33,409 nt of DNA, taken from the NCBI GenBank assembly GCA_022772675.1, contig JALEZW010000021.1:1-33409 (forward strand), read 5' to 3'. Under the pieces are notes generated by a model that was not told where the DNA came from, did not search any database, and saw only the letters and a list, made by a program, of their open reading frames with translations. Positions 7,909 through 16,300 of the stretch are shown here, piece after piece. Origin of the DNA: Agathobacter sp. (GTDB taxonomy: Bacteria; Bacillota; Clostridia; Lachnospirales; Lachnospiraceae). Numbering within the stretch: position 1 is the stretch's first letter; each line of letters starts with the position of its first letter. Made by a program: the position numbers and the translations under genes.

Positions 7909-10900
7909 TGTAATTCCTCCTTATTATATATTTGTTTTGTTTTTTTATAGTAAAGTGATATCCCCGCCAATATCATCAGCGTAAATCCACTTAACATAAA
8001 CAACCATCTGTTTCCGCTCCCTCCTGTTGACGGAAGCACATACTCATTACGTTTATTTGTAATCTCTACCGTTCCTGATTCTATTGCAGAACTCTTTCCA
8101 CCGGAACCAACAGTTTCATTTTTACTGCCATCTACATAGTTGTAGGATACCTCATAACCTGCCATATTATGGTTCGTGTCCACACCTGTTTCTTCGACAT
8201 AATACTTGTATATTTTATTTGTCAGATGACCATACTCATCTATTTGAGCTTTGGGAAGGTCTGAATATGTAATTTTCCAATTACCATTCTCGTCCGGCTT
8301 AATTTCCCTTACATCGCCATAAGGAACATCATTTCCCTCGGAATCAACCTGATGAATCTGAATGAAAATACTGCCATCCTTCCGGTCAAATTTTTTCCCG
8401 TCTGAACCAACCCAGTTTTTCTCTACTGTAATGGAAGTAGTGGGAACAGCCTCATTCTCAGCATACTCTGTAAAATAATTATCTGCCAGGCACTTGCCCT
8501 GCAGTATATTGTCCTTTGCCGATACCGGATAGGATACCTTGTTCGCTTCAAAGTAAAAATAATATTTTTGCGGCTCTTCCGGAAGGATATATCCATCCGG
8601 TGCCTTGGTTTCCACTACATAATACTGAGTATTATACTTTGAAATTCCGTTCTTGAACTCTATGGTAAACTGTCCGTTCTGCTCTGTCTCAAACTGTTGA
8701 ACCGGAACATAACCGTCCTCTGTCTTTGACGGATCTGTGCTCTCCGGTGCATATTGATACATCTCAAACTGTGCCCCGGGTAAAAGATTGTTATAATTGT
8801 CTTTATCAACTTTAGTGAACACATAGGTATTGTTCTTATAGACATAAGCCGATGTCCCGGAATCTACATACACCACCTCATCCTTTGTCTGAGTTTCACC
8901 CTTGCTGACTCCCTGAAGCTTTGCTGTATTTGTCGCAGTGAAACTGGGGTTTTGCCCTCTATCAGGTGCCACAACTTCCGTTGCCTTCACACTGTAATCA
9001 TATACAAGGATAAGTGTCTTCCCATCAGGAACAGCTGCAGTGATAGTTCTTGTTTCTTTACTATAATGCTGTCCCGGTGCAGAAGAATTCTCCTCATATT
9101 TCCAGTTCCAATCTGTCACAGGTTCTTTCTTCTGATAGGTTCCATCACCGTTCTTATCTGCGGTGTATAATTTTACTGACTGGGGTATCAAACTGGCCTG
9201 CCAGTCAAACTGGCCGGGATAGTAAGAACGACGGTCATAACTGAGAACATCCGTAAGTGTCAGTTCTTCGCAGTTTTCAACCAGATCCTTCCCCTCCGGA
9301 TTGATAACAACCGTATATCTAAGCTTATGATTATCATTATCCCACTTACCATTCTTAATCAGCTCAGAGCTGCCCTGTTCCGGCGTATCACTGCTGCCCC
9401 CGGAACTGCTGGGTTTCGTCACAATCTGTGTCTGTTCTGCATGAATCGTATCTTCATTATGATTGGATCTCGCCGATGCATAATTGGTAAAGGTCCATTT
9501 GGTTCCTGCTTCTGCCGAATCAAAATCCTTTATCCTGCAAACGTATTTAAGATAAATGCAGGAGTCTTTTGTCCATCCTGTTGTGTTGCTTCCCTTCTTT
9601 ATATCCGTTATGACGGTCTGTTGTCCACTATTTTCTGTCAGACTGGAAGAGGTCTCAATTCCCTGCGTAAAGTAATTGCTGTTATCTACTGTATAAGCTG
9701 TTCCATCCAACGCAGGATAATCAAAATATCCATCCGCATTATTATACTTCATCTGTATAGATACTTTTTCAACCGACACACCTTCCGGCATCTGATCCGT
9801 GACTTCGTAGCGGGTTGAATCTTCATCAAGTGTCACCTTAACGAGCCAGGTAAGTGTTCCATCCTTGCCAACGGTTACCTCCGTTGTTTCCCGGTTTCCG
9901 TTTCCATCCATTTTGCTGATGCTTGGAGAATCATATTTAAATTCCGCCTCTGTCTGGGCATCCCCGGCTATAAAAATATTCTTATAGGTATTGCCACCGG
10001 AAGAATAATCTCCCGTAGACGAATAAGCCAGCGTGAGGATTTCCCCCTCATCCGGACAATCCGGGATGGTAAAATTTCTGGTAAATCTGAAAGAAAATAA
10101 ATTGAATTTCATATCAGACGTACATTGATCCCATGGTCTCCACCAGGTATTACCGTCTTTATCAAGTTTTCCGGCCTCAAAGGAACCAATGGAATCACCA
10201 AATAAAGTCTGAGCCTCTTTAAAGGCCTCCTCAACCTGTTGATACGTCATATAATGATCCATCAATTTTCCATTTGCACTGGTAAGCTTATCCCAAAAAA
10301 CAGTTCCGGATTTAATGCCATCCTTAGAAACCCCGATAGAAACCTTCCAGTCCATCGTATACAGTTTGTTAGTCCTATCCTTCGTTGCATTTGTCAGCTC
10401 TTTTTTCAGTGTTCCAACCCCCGGAATGCTGACACCGGACTGTGAAGAACTTCCTCCCGGGAAGTCAATTTCCGCCTTATTGCTTACCCATTGCTTATTA
10501 AAGCCACTCTCCACAGGTGTTTCATAGGTAATCGTATAGGAGCTGTTATTCCGGTCATTATTCAGAGCAATAAACTTGACTGAAACAATCTTCCCATCCT
10601 GTTCCTGTATCTCATACCCTTTGCCATCTTTGTCCTGATCTGACACGATCTGAAAGTTCTGTGCCCGATCAAACATAGAATCTGTCAGTGTGTGACCTGC
10701 AATATTATCCAGTGACTTATTGACATAGATGATCCACTTGATGGCATAATTACCGCTTTCAAGTTCCCCCTTCTTCTCAACCTTGCTTTCCGTGTATTCC
10801 ACAAAGCTGCTTGAGGTATCAGCCACACTCTCCCCGGTGTTCTTATCTGTGGATTCAGCAGTCACCGTATTCTCTGCTCTTGTCTTCTGCAAATTGTTCA

Positions 10901-11909
10901 TCTGTACCGTATCAATATAATACCGGTAAGTAAGAGTATAGGTCTCTCCCTCTTCAAGTTTCGGAAGAAATGCCGTCAATACATAATTCTTATCATTGGA
11001 AGAATCCTGCTCTACTTTATAGGTAAAGGAATCCTCTGAAAGAATTGCCCCATTCTTTGAAAGTGTTACCGTAACCCGGTCAGTGTCCACAGCCATACCA
11101 TTGCCGGAAAATATATCTTTCAGTTCTACTGTATCCGGTGTTCCTTTCTTTGATGAGATTTCTACCGAATACTCTGCATATTTATCACCGTTCTCATCCG
11201 TCTTCAATGTATTGTCTGTGGTATTCTTCTTTTCCACAGAAATGTCATAATTTAAGCTGGTATCTTTATTCCATTTAACATCTTCTCCGCTTATCGTAAG
11301 AGTAACATCTCCACCAACATCAATAACTACATCTCCGCCTTCGACAACTTTACCCTTGCCGGTACATTCAAACTCAATTCCACCCTGTACATCACTGTCA
11401 ATATAGCCGTCATAAAATTTCACCAATACCGCATAAGTATCGTCTTCATTCTTTACAAAATGGTATTGGAATGCATCTTTTCCTCTTTCATCGGAATGGT
11501 TATACCAATTCCGGCAAAGTTCCTCAGGAATCTGTATATTGCTGCCATACATATAATAAAAATTATTCTGCGCAGTGCCATCCTCATTCTGTGCTTCCGA
11601 TGTCGTAATTGCAAAAGAAAGCTCTGCAGACAGTTTAAACTCCTGTCCCGTCCATTCAACCGGCATTCCACCCGTTACTGCTATCTGTGGCGAATTGGAA
11701 AGCTTCGCCATATTCATATATGAAGAATTATCGCCATCCACAACAAATTCTGCCTTGTCCTGATCCGCAGCTGATGCAGGCTGTATAAGTCTGCCAACCG
11801 TGATACCCAGCACAATTACTGCCATAGAAGCAATAAATATTGCAAGCTGTCTTCGTCTCTTTACGCGTCTTAATCTTTCTTTTCCAAGACGCTCCATATC
11901 CTTATCCAT
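7905..11909 (-). CDS. Large LPSTG pilus-associated adhesin (probable tip protein)
   Basis: 1334 residues from ATG 11909, which has AAGGGG six bases upstream; an ATG at 11930 would add seven residues and could be coupled to a small leader frame. The N-terminus has a long basic stretch (KERLRRVKRRR) before the signal helix, cleaved near PASA. Then come about five modules that repeat a pattern (initial Lys, a W/Y-rich strand, then LTD/LKD): roughly 218-370, 376-495, 501-660, 663-830 and 848-1005. A SpaA-like domain (about 1028-1145, E-box VVETKAPDGY) and a Cna B-like domain (about 1157-1288) precede LPSTG (1292-1296), a helix and a basic tail. First gene of the operon, consistent with a pilus tip adhesin; ligand unknown. 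Confidence 0.92.
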   Translation of the reverse strand: MDKDMERLGKERLRRVKRRRQLAIFIASMAVIVLGITVGRLIQPASAADQDKAEFVVDGDNSSYMNMAKLSNSPQIAVTGGMPVEWTGQEFKLSAELSFAITTSEAQNEDGTAQNNFYYMYGSNIQIPEELCRNWYNHSDERGKDAFQYHFVKNEDDTYAVLVKFYDGYIDSDVQGGIEFECTGKGKVVEGGDVVIDVGGDVTLTISGEDVKWNKDTSLNYDISVEKKNTTDNTLKTDENGDKYAEYSVEISSKKGTPDTVELKDIFSGNGMAVDTDRVTVTLSKNGAILSEDSFTYKVEQDSSNDKNYVLTAFLPKLEEGETYTLTYRYYIDTVQMNNLQKTRAENTVTAESTDKNTGESVADTSSSFVEYTESKVEKKGELESGNYAIKWIIYVNKSLDNIAGHTLTDSMFDRAQNFQIVSDQDKDGKGYEIQEQDGKIVSVKFIALNNDRNNSSYTITYETPVESGFNKQWVSNKAEIDFPGGSSSQSGVSIPGVGTLKKELTNATKDRTNKLYTMDWKVSIGVSKDGIKSGTVFWDKLTSANGKLMDHYMTYQQVEEAFKEAQTLFGDSIGSFEAGKLDKDGNTWWRPWDQCTSDMKFNLFSFRFTRNFTIPDCPDEGEILTLAYSSTGDYSSGGNTYKNIFIAGDAQTEAEFKYDSPSISKMDGNGNRETTEVTVGKDGTLTWLVKVTLDEDSTRYEVTDQMPEGVSVEKVSIQMKYNNADGYFDYPALDGTAYTVDNSNYFTQGIETSSSLTENSGQQTVITDIKKGSNTTGWTKDSCIYLKYVCRIKDFDSAEAGTKWTFTNYASARSNHNEDTIHAEQTQIVTKPSSSGGSSDTPEQGSSELIKNGKWDNDNHKLRYTVVINPEGKDLVENCEELTLTDVLSYDRRSYYPGQFDWQASLIPQSVKLYTADKNGDGTYQKKEPVTDWNWKYEENSSAPGQHYSKETRTITAAVPDGKTLILVYDYSVKATEVVAPDRGQNPSFTATNTAKLQGVSKGETQTKDEVVYVDSGTSAYVYKNNTYVFTKVDKDNYNNLLPGAQFEMYQYAPESTDPSKTEDGYVPVQQFETEQNGQFTIEFKNGISKYNTQYYVVETKAPDGYILPEEPQKYYFYFEANKVSYPVSAKDNILQGKCLADNYFTEYAENEAVPTTSITVEKNWVGSDGKKFDRKDGSIFIQIHQVDSEGNDVPYGDVREIKPDENGNWKITYSDLPKAQIDEYGHLTNKIYKYYVEETGVDTNHNMAGYEVSYNYVDGSKNETVGSGGKSSAIESGTVEITNKRNEYVLPSTGGSGNRWLFMLSGFTLMILAGISLYYKKTKQIYNKEELQ

Positions 11910-11926
11910 CTGCATCCCCTTCCCAA

Positions 11927-11998
11927 TCATTCCAGATATTTCTTCTTTGATATTCTTTCACAATTCCCCATATCTTCTATCTGTCCAGACCTTCCCAT
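11927..11998 (-). CDS. Possible 23-residue leader peptide upstream of the adhesin
   Basis: In the 5' leader of the operon an ATG at 11998, preceded by AAAGGG, opens 23 codons (MGRSGQIEDMGNCERISKKK and three more) whose stop TGA overlaps the ATG at 11930 (ATGA). That geometry would couple translation to the adhesin reading frame. It has no recognisable domain and could be chance. Confidence 0.3.
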   Translation of the reverse strand: MGRSGQIEDMGNCERISKKKYLE

Positions 11999-12041
11999 CC
12001 AGTCCCTTTATCGAGTCAGCTTATGAACTAATATCTATTTT

Positions 12042-12053
12042 CAATAATTATTG
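12042..12053. promoter_or_regulatory. Palindrome over the -10 box, possible operator
   Basis: CAATAATTATTG is a perfect 12 bp palindrome spanning from the -10 box to about +1 of the appendage operon promoter. Its position would suit a repressor site; its AT-only core means chance is a real alternative. Confidence 0.35.
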
Positions 12054-12078
12054 TAGGTGTTTCCTTCCTATCCGTCAA
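12050..12078 (-). promoter_or_regulatory. Sigma-A-type promoter of the pilus/TasA-like operon
   Basis: Minus-strand TTGACG (12073-12078), a 17 bp spacer, and TACAAT (12050-12055): 5 of 6 matches in each box with ideal spacing. The predicted start near 12043 leaves a leader of about 115-135 nt before the adhesin. A 12 bp perfect palindrome (12042-12053) overlaps the -10 box. Confidence 0.75.
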
Positions 12079-12106
12079 GTTTAACTTATTTTTTTGTACA
12101 ATATGT

Positions 12107-12865
12107 TTACTTTCTCTTTACCTGTCCATCTATTTTACCAATTTTATCCAAAGGCCAGATGCTGAATGCCACCTTTCCCACAACCTGCTCCTCAGCAATA
12201 CAGCCGATCACTGTATTCCTTGAATCCATGGAAACACTGCGGTTATCCCCCATCACAAAGATTTTGGAATCCGGAACCTGATATGGTAGTTCAATATTAC
12301 AGTCACCAAAAGCTTTTTCCTCAAGATAAGGTTCTTCCACCGCAATATCATTCACATATACTGTGCCGTCCTCTGTAATATTCACCCAGTCCCCGGGCAT
12401 AGCCATCACACGTTTCACCAGAATCTTATTGTTGTAATAAAAAGCGATTACATCGCCGGTCTCAAATGTTCCTCCCTTTAATGCCAGCAGAACCTGTCCC
12501 TCCTCAAGCGTTGGTGACATGGATGTCCCTGTCACCTGAAGTACCGGAATCCATAAATTAGCCACAAGTACTGCAAGTGCCGCCACAACTAACAGTGTCC
12601 CTACTGTATTAAAAAGCGTGGAAATAAATTTATTGTTATACTTTACCCTTCTTAATTCCTCGCGAAGTTCTTTTATATGCAGATCCTGATCCTGACAATT
12701 TATATTTTCCGGACCTGTATCCTGCCCGTTAAAAGCTTCCTGCCCTTCCTGTTCCTTCTTTGCTGTTTTATCGTTTTTATTTTGCTTTTTCTGCCTGTGC
12801 ACCATGCTTTTTACTTTGATGCCCGCAAGCATATAAATAATTTTCTGATATATCTTTTCTTTCAT
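12107..12865 (-). CDS. lepB: Signal peptidase I with N-terminal cytoplasmic extension
   Basis: Membrane serine protease that removes signal peptides from exported proteins. 252 residues: a charged Lys/Glu/Gln-rich cytoplasmic stretch of about 80 residues, one membrane helix (about 82-104), catalytic Ser115 in SMSP, Lys151 in LVKRVMAMPGD, and box E GDNRSVSMDSR (206-216). The Lys makes it a bacterial P-type enzyme rather than the ER-type (SipW-like), which carries His. The extension is longer than in ordinary Bacillota enzymes. It ends 28 bp before the operon promoter box, so it is probably the dedicated peptidase for the appendage proteins. The ribosome site is weak, suggesting coupling to the gene 25 nt upstream. 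Confidence 0.93.
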   Translation of the reverse strand: MKEKIYQKIIYMLAGIKVKSMVHRQKKQNKNDKTAKKEQEGQEAFNGQDTGPENINCQDQDLHIKELREELRRVKYNNKFISTLFNTVGTLLVVAALAVLVANLWIPVLQVTGTSMSPTLEEGQVLLALKGGTFETGDVIAFYYNNKILVKRVMAMPGDWVNITEDGTVYVNDIAVEEPYLEEKAFGDCNIELPYQVPDSKIFVMGDNRSVSMDSRNTVIGCIAEEQVVGKVAFSIWPLDKIGKIDGQVKRK

Positions 12866-12890
12866 GAATGTGATTTTCTCTTATAAAAAC

Positions 12891-13142
12891 TCATTTGTTT
12901 TGCAGATTATTAGTTGCAAGGGCTATCACTGCCGCAAATTTCTGGATTTCAGCAGTTGCATCATTTAACTTACTGATTGCATTGTTAATATCTCCTGCTT
13001 TTTCCACTTCTCTTTCCAGAGTCGCAATATGTTTTCTGGTCTCATCCAGTTCTTTTCTTAAATGTTCAACTTCTTTGCTTCGGTCCAAAAGCATCTCTAA
13101 CAGTTCACTTCTGCTGAGTTTTTTTAATTCCTTTGCTTCCAT
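12891..13142 (-). CDS. Small coiled-coil protein of unknown function
   Basis: 83 residues from ATG 13142 (MEAKELKKLSRSELLEMLLD), chosen because GGGGG lies nine bases upstream. The first 25 residues look like a short helix-rich docking motif (KLSRSELLEMLLDRSKE), followed by a heptad-like coiled coil (HLRKELDETRKHIATLEREV) and a second amphipathic helix. No signal peptide and no membrane segment, so cytoplasmic. I recognise similar short proteins near sortase/signal peptidase loci of Lachnospiraceae but know no assigned function. The cytoplasmic extension of the adjacent signal peptidase is also charged and helical, so the two might interact; that is speculation. Confidence 0.75.
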   Translation of the reverse strand: MEAKELKKLSRSELLEMLLDRSKEVEHLRKELDETRKHIATLEREVEKAGDINNAISKLNDATAEIQKFAAVIALATNNLQNK

Positions 13143-13154
13143 AAATAAATTCCC

Positions 13155-13201
13155 CCAAAAATGAGACAACCAAAGTGTATATTACAATACCTTCGGTTGT
13201 C
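13155..13201 (-). terminator. Terminator-like hairpin after glyS, abutting the coiled-coil gene
   Basis: On the minus strand GACAACCGAAG (13201-13191) pairs with CTTTGGTTGTC (13175-13165); the only non-Watson-Crick pair is a G-U, which is valid in minus-strand RNA only. The inner GTAT/ATAC extends the stem, and TCATTTTT follows. It is a plausible intrinsic terminator for glyS but ends directly at the ribosome site of the next gene. Confidence 0.65.
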
Positions 13202-13273
13202 TTATTGCAGCTTATCCTATTTTCTGTAGATAAAAAATTACTTTTCAGAATTCCTCTCTATATTTACAATATA

Positions 13274-14671
13274 CTAAAATTCAAATTTCTCCGCAAAATA
13301 AGCATCCAGCTCTGCAATCGGAATACGCTCCTGCTCCATGGTGTCACGGTCACGGACAGTAACTGCATGATCCTCCTCAGAATCAAAATCGTAGGTAACA
13401 CAGAAGGGAGTTCCAATTTCATCCTGACGGCGGTAACGCTTTCCGATGGTTCCTCTGTCATCAAACTCACAGTTATACTTTTTGGAAAGCTGGGCAAATA
13501 CCTTTTCAGCCCCCTCATTTAACTTCTTGGAAAGAGGAAGCACACCAATCTTAACCGGTGCAATGGCCGGATGGAAATGGAATACGGTACGTACATCCGG
13601 TTTCTCCGGTGTTCCGATATCCTCCTCATCATACGCAGAGCAGAGGAATGCAAGAACCACACGGTCGGCCCCCAGAGATGGCTCAATCACATACGGAATA
13701 TACTTTTCTCCCCTTGCATCATCAAAATATGTCATGTCCTGTCCGGAGGTATTCTGATGCTGGGTCAGATCGTAATCGGTACGGTCTGCAATCCCCCAGA
13801 GCTCGCCCCATCCAAAGGGGAATAAGAATTCAATATCTGTAGTTCCCTTAGAATAGAAGCAGAGTTCCTCCGGTGAATGGTCACGGAGACGAATCTCATC
13901 CTCCTTGATACCAAGAGATAACAGCCAGTCACGGCAGAAAGCTCTCCAGTACTGGAACCACTCCAAGTCTGTTCCCGGCTCGCAGAAGAACTCTAACTCC
14001 ATCTGCTCAAATTCTCTGGTACGGAATGTAAAGTTGCCCGGCGTGATTTCATTACGGAAAGACTTACCAATCTGACCGATACCAAATGGAATTTTCTTTC
14101 TTGAGGTTCTCTGTACATTCTTGAAGTTAACAAAAATACCCTGTGCAGTCTCCGGTCTTAAATATACCGTATTCTTTGCATCCTCGGTAACTCCCTGGAA
14201 TGTCTTAAACATCAGGTTAAACTGCCGGATATCGGTAAAGTTATGCTTTCCGCAGGAAGGACAGGCAATATTGTGTTCCTCAATAAAGTCTACCATTTTC
14301 TCATTAGACCAGCCGTCCACGGAACCACCCAGATCAATCTTATTTTCCTGTGCATAATCTTCAATCAGTTTATCAGCACGAAACCGCTCATGACACTCCT
14401 TACAGTCCATCAGCGGATCCGAAAATCCCCCAAGATGACCGGAAGCAACCCAGGTCTGCGGATTCATGAGAATCGCACAGTCTACCCCCACATTGTACGG
14501 GCTCTCCTGAATAAACTTCTGCCACCATGCACGCTTTACATTATTCTTCAGCTCTACCCCAAGATTTCCGTAATCCCAGGTGTTGGCAAGGCCGCCATAA
14601 ATTTCAGAGCCCGGATATACAAATCCTCTTGCCTTTGCAACCTGCACAATTTTGTCCATTGTCTTTTCCAT
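13274..14671 (-). CDS. glyS: Glycyl-tRNA synthetase, class II homodimeric type
   Basis: Charges tRNA-Gly with glycine in the cytoplasm. 465 residues, the size of the alpha2 (glyQS-like) enzyme. Visible marks: N-terminal motif 1 region ([20 protein letters not shown]), two Cys pairs that could bind zinc (Cys90/93 and Cys137/140), [12 protein letters not shown] (172-183), motif 2 [19 protein letters not shown] (205-223) and a C-terminal anticodon-binding domain ([12 protein letters not shown]). The start at 14671 follows AGAGGA. It lies 27 nt after the lipoprotein gene, with which it shares a promoter, and ends at the hairpin at 13155-13201. No T-box leader is visible. Confidence 0.97.
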   Translation of the reverse strand: MEKTMDKIVQVAKARGFVYPGSEIYGGLANTWDYGNLGVELKNNVKRAWWQKFIQESPYNVGVDCAILMNPQTWVASGHLGGFSDPLMDCKECHERFRADKLIEDYAQENKIDLGGSVDGWSNEKMVDFIEEHNIACPSCGKHNFTDIRQFNLMFKTFQGVTEDAKNTVYLRPETAQGIFVNFKNVQRTSRKKIPFGIGQIGKSFRNEITPGNFTFRTREFEQMELEFFCEPGTDLEWFQYWRAFCRDWLLSLGIKEDEIRLRDHSPEELCFYSKGTTDIEFLFPFGWGELWGIADRTDYDLTQHQNTSGQDMTYFDDARGEKYIPYVIEPSLGADRVVLAFLCSAYDEEDIGTPEKPDVRTVFHFHPAIAPVKIGVLPLSKKLNEGAEKVFAQLSKKYNCEFDDRGTIGKRYRRQDEIGTPFCVTYDFDSEEDHAVTVRDRDTMEQERIPIAELDAYFAEKFEF

Positions 14672-14698
14672 TATGTAGTCCTCTCATTCTATGAAATA

Positions 14699-15508
14699 TT
14701 ATTGATAGATAATATAAGTATATACCTGACTGAATTCACTGGCAGAATCCTCATTTTCCTTATCTGCCTCATCAAAATTAAATTCCACTTCCGTACTTTC
14801 CTCCGGAATATTTAACAGATCCTCCTCTGAAACTGATTCCTCTGTCATCTGTGATGAATCTTCCGGCATCACATTCTTAGTATCCTGCGTCTCTGTAACT
14901 TTTTCGGTATTATCCGCGTCCTGATTTAAAAGAAGTGATGTTCCCTCACGAATGGCAATGGTCTGTTCATCCACATATCTGGTATTCACTGTCGAAACGT
15001 ATTGAATCTTTCCTTTTACCTTTACATTTGTATTACCACGGATAATAACTACCTGATATCCGGAATTTTCCGTAAAATCACTGCTCTTACAAGGTGTAAT
15101 CTTTCCTCCCGAAACAGATGCAAAATCCCCTTCAAAAGTATAGCCATGAGCCAGTGCTTCTGCAATACTTCCGGTATAAAGCTCAATGTCATTAAATTTT
15201 GCATAATCCTCCGCTGTCTTATAGCTGATGGTAAGGGTCGCCTTTTTATCCCCAACTTCCAGTTTTTTTAAGGCAACACTGCCCTTTCCGTTTTTATCGT
15301 TATACGCACGAATTTCCTGCTTTACGTACTGAGTCAATCCGTCTTTATCATAAGTTTTCTCGTCGAAATCCTCTACATCAGTGGAAACAATCCTGCCATT
15401 TTTCAGTACAAACACCGTACTCTCATCTGCTTTAAAGGATGTACCACAGCCGGTAAGCAGTCCGATACACAAAAGCAGTGAGAGCAGGACATGACCGAAT
15501 TTCTTCAT
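14699..15508 (-). CDS. Putative lipoprotein of unknown function
   Basis: 269 residues beginning with a lipoprotein signal (MKKFGHVLLSLLLCIGLLTG, lipobox LLTGC with Cys21), so it should be lipid-anchored on the outer face of the membrane. The body contains alternating beta-type strands with no motif I recognise, and the last 70 residues are acidic and Ser/Glu-rich (disordered tail). The start follows AAGGAGG. It has its own near-consensus promoter and precedes glyS by 27 nt. Similar lipoproteins next to glyS occur in Lachnospiraceae as hypothetical proteins; nothing in the sequence tells its role. Confidence 0.88.
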   Translation of the reverse strand: MKKFGHVLLSLLLCIGLLTGCGTSFKADESTVFVLKNGRIVSTDVEDFDEKTYDKDGLTQYVKQEIRAYNDKNGKGSVALKKLEVGDKKATLTISYKTAEDYAKFNDIELYTGSIAEALAHGYTFEGDFASVSGGKITPCKSSDFTENSGYQVVIIRGNTNVKVKGKIQYVSTVNTRYVDEQTIAIREGTSLLLNQDADNTEKVTETQDTKNVMPEDSSQMTEESVSEEDLLNIPEESTEVEFNFDEADKENEDSASEFSQVYTYIIYQ

Positions 15509-15543
15509 GTCTTACCATCCTCCTTAGCTTTACAGTCCATGAT

Positions 15544-15572
15544 ATTATACACTTTCCGGCTTTCTATTTCAA
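15544..15572 (-). promoter_or_regulatory. Near-consensus sigma-A promoter of lipoprotein-glyS
   Basis: Minus-strand TTGAAA (15567-15572), 17 bp spacer, perfect TATAAT (15544-15549). The -35 box contains the recO stop codon. The predicted start near 15537 gives a leader of about 30 nt with AAGGAGG before the lipoprotein ATG. Confidence 0.8.
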
Positions 15573-16300
15573 CCGAAAATCTTTAGTGAACGAAACTCAT
15601 GATGCACATAATATGCCATATACTCTTTCATAATATGTGTCAGTTCCGAAAGCACCTCATCCGATACCTGAAAGGAATAAACCCTGGCGACCGGTGAGGA
15701 AACAATATACTGCAGGGCATATCTTGTGGAATCCAGAATTTTTATGCCATTCACTTTTGTTCCACAGGAGTCACAGAACATTCCTCCTCTTGCCACGGAA
15801 AAAACAGATAAATTTTCCTTTGTATGGCAGGACATGCAGGAAAAGACCTGCGGTCCCTCTCCGTTTATGGTAAGGGCTTTCAGTTCAAACACAGCACGCA
15901 CCAGTGCTTTCTTATACCGGTCATTTTCCAGTGCCCGAAAAGACTGATACATCAGTTTCAGCATTTCCCGCTCGTCATTATTTTCCTGACAGTAATACTC
16001 TGCAAATTCTGCAAAATAAAAAGCAAGAGATGCAGCATCAAAATCTGCTGCAAGCTCCCTGAAATAATTCTGAATGCTGGCCTTCATCACATTATAAGAG
16101 CTTTTGCCTTCAAACAGTTCAAACTCTCCGAAGGCAAAGGGCTCTGTTGCTGCAAGAAGCTGGCTGGACGGGCGCCTTGCACCTCTTGCAAATGCAGTGA
16201 TTTTTCCTCTCTCTTTTGTAAGAATCGTTATTCTTTTGTCATAGTCATTAACAGGCATGGCTGTCAAAACCATGCCCATCACGATTACGGACTGTCCCAT
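15569..16300 (-). CDS. recO: DNA repair protein RecO
   Basis: Works with RecF and RecR to load RecA on gapped DNA and anneal strands. 243 residues, normal length: an N-terminal OB fold (GMVLTAMPVNDYDKRITILT, GARRPSSQL), a helical middle and a zinc-finger-like motif with Cys155, Cys158, His159, Cys176 and Cys179 (SCMSCH ... CDSCG). The ATG at 16300 follows GGAAGG. Its first 53 bp overlap the small yqzL-like gene in another frame, and era lies upstream, the usual Bacillota order. Confidence 0.95.
   Translation of the reverse strand: MGQSVIVMGMVLTAMPVNDYDKRITILTKERGKITAFARGARRPSSQLLAATEPFAFGEFELFEGKSSYNVMKASIQNYFRELAADFDAASLAFYFAEFAEYYCQENNDEREMLKLMYQSFRALENDRYKKALVRAVFELKALTINGEGPQVFSCMSCHTKENLSVFSVARGGMFCDSCGTKVNGIKILDSTRYALQYIVSSPVARVYSFQVSDEVLSELTHIMKEYMAYYVHHEFRSLKIFG

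Noticed and set aside
1441-13201. Appendage locus as a recent mobile island
   Set aside because: No integrase, transposase, tRNA, attachment site or flanking direct repeat is visible; the flanks are ordinary chromosomal genes.
14243-14815. Plus-strand open frame across the glyS start and the lipoprotein end
   Set aside because: Overlaps two well-supported genes and has no ribosome site or recognisable domain.
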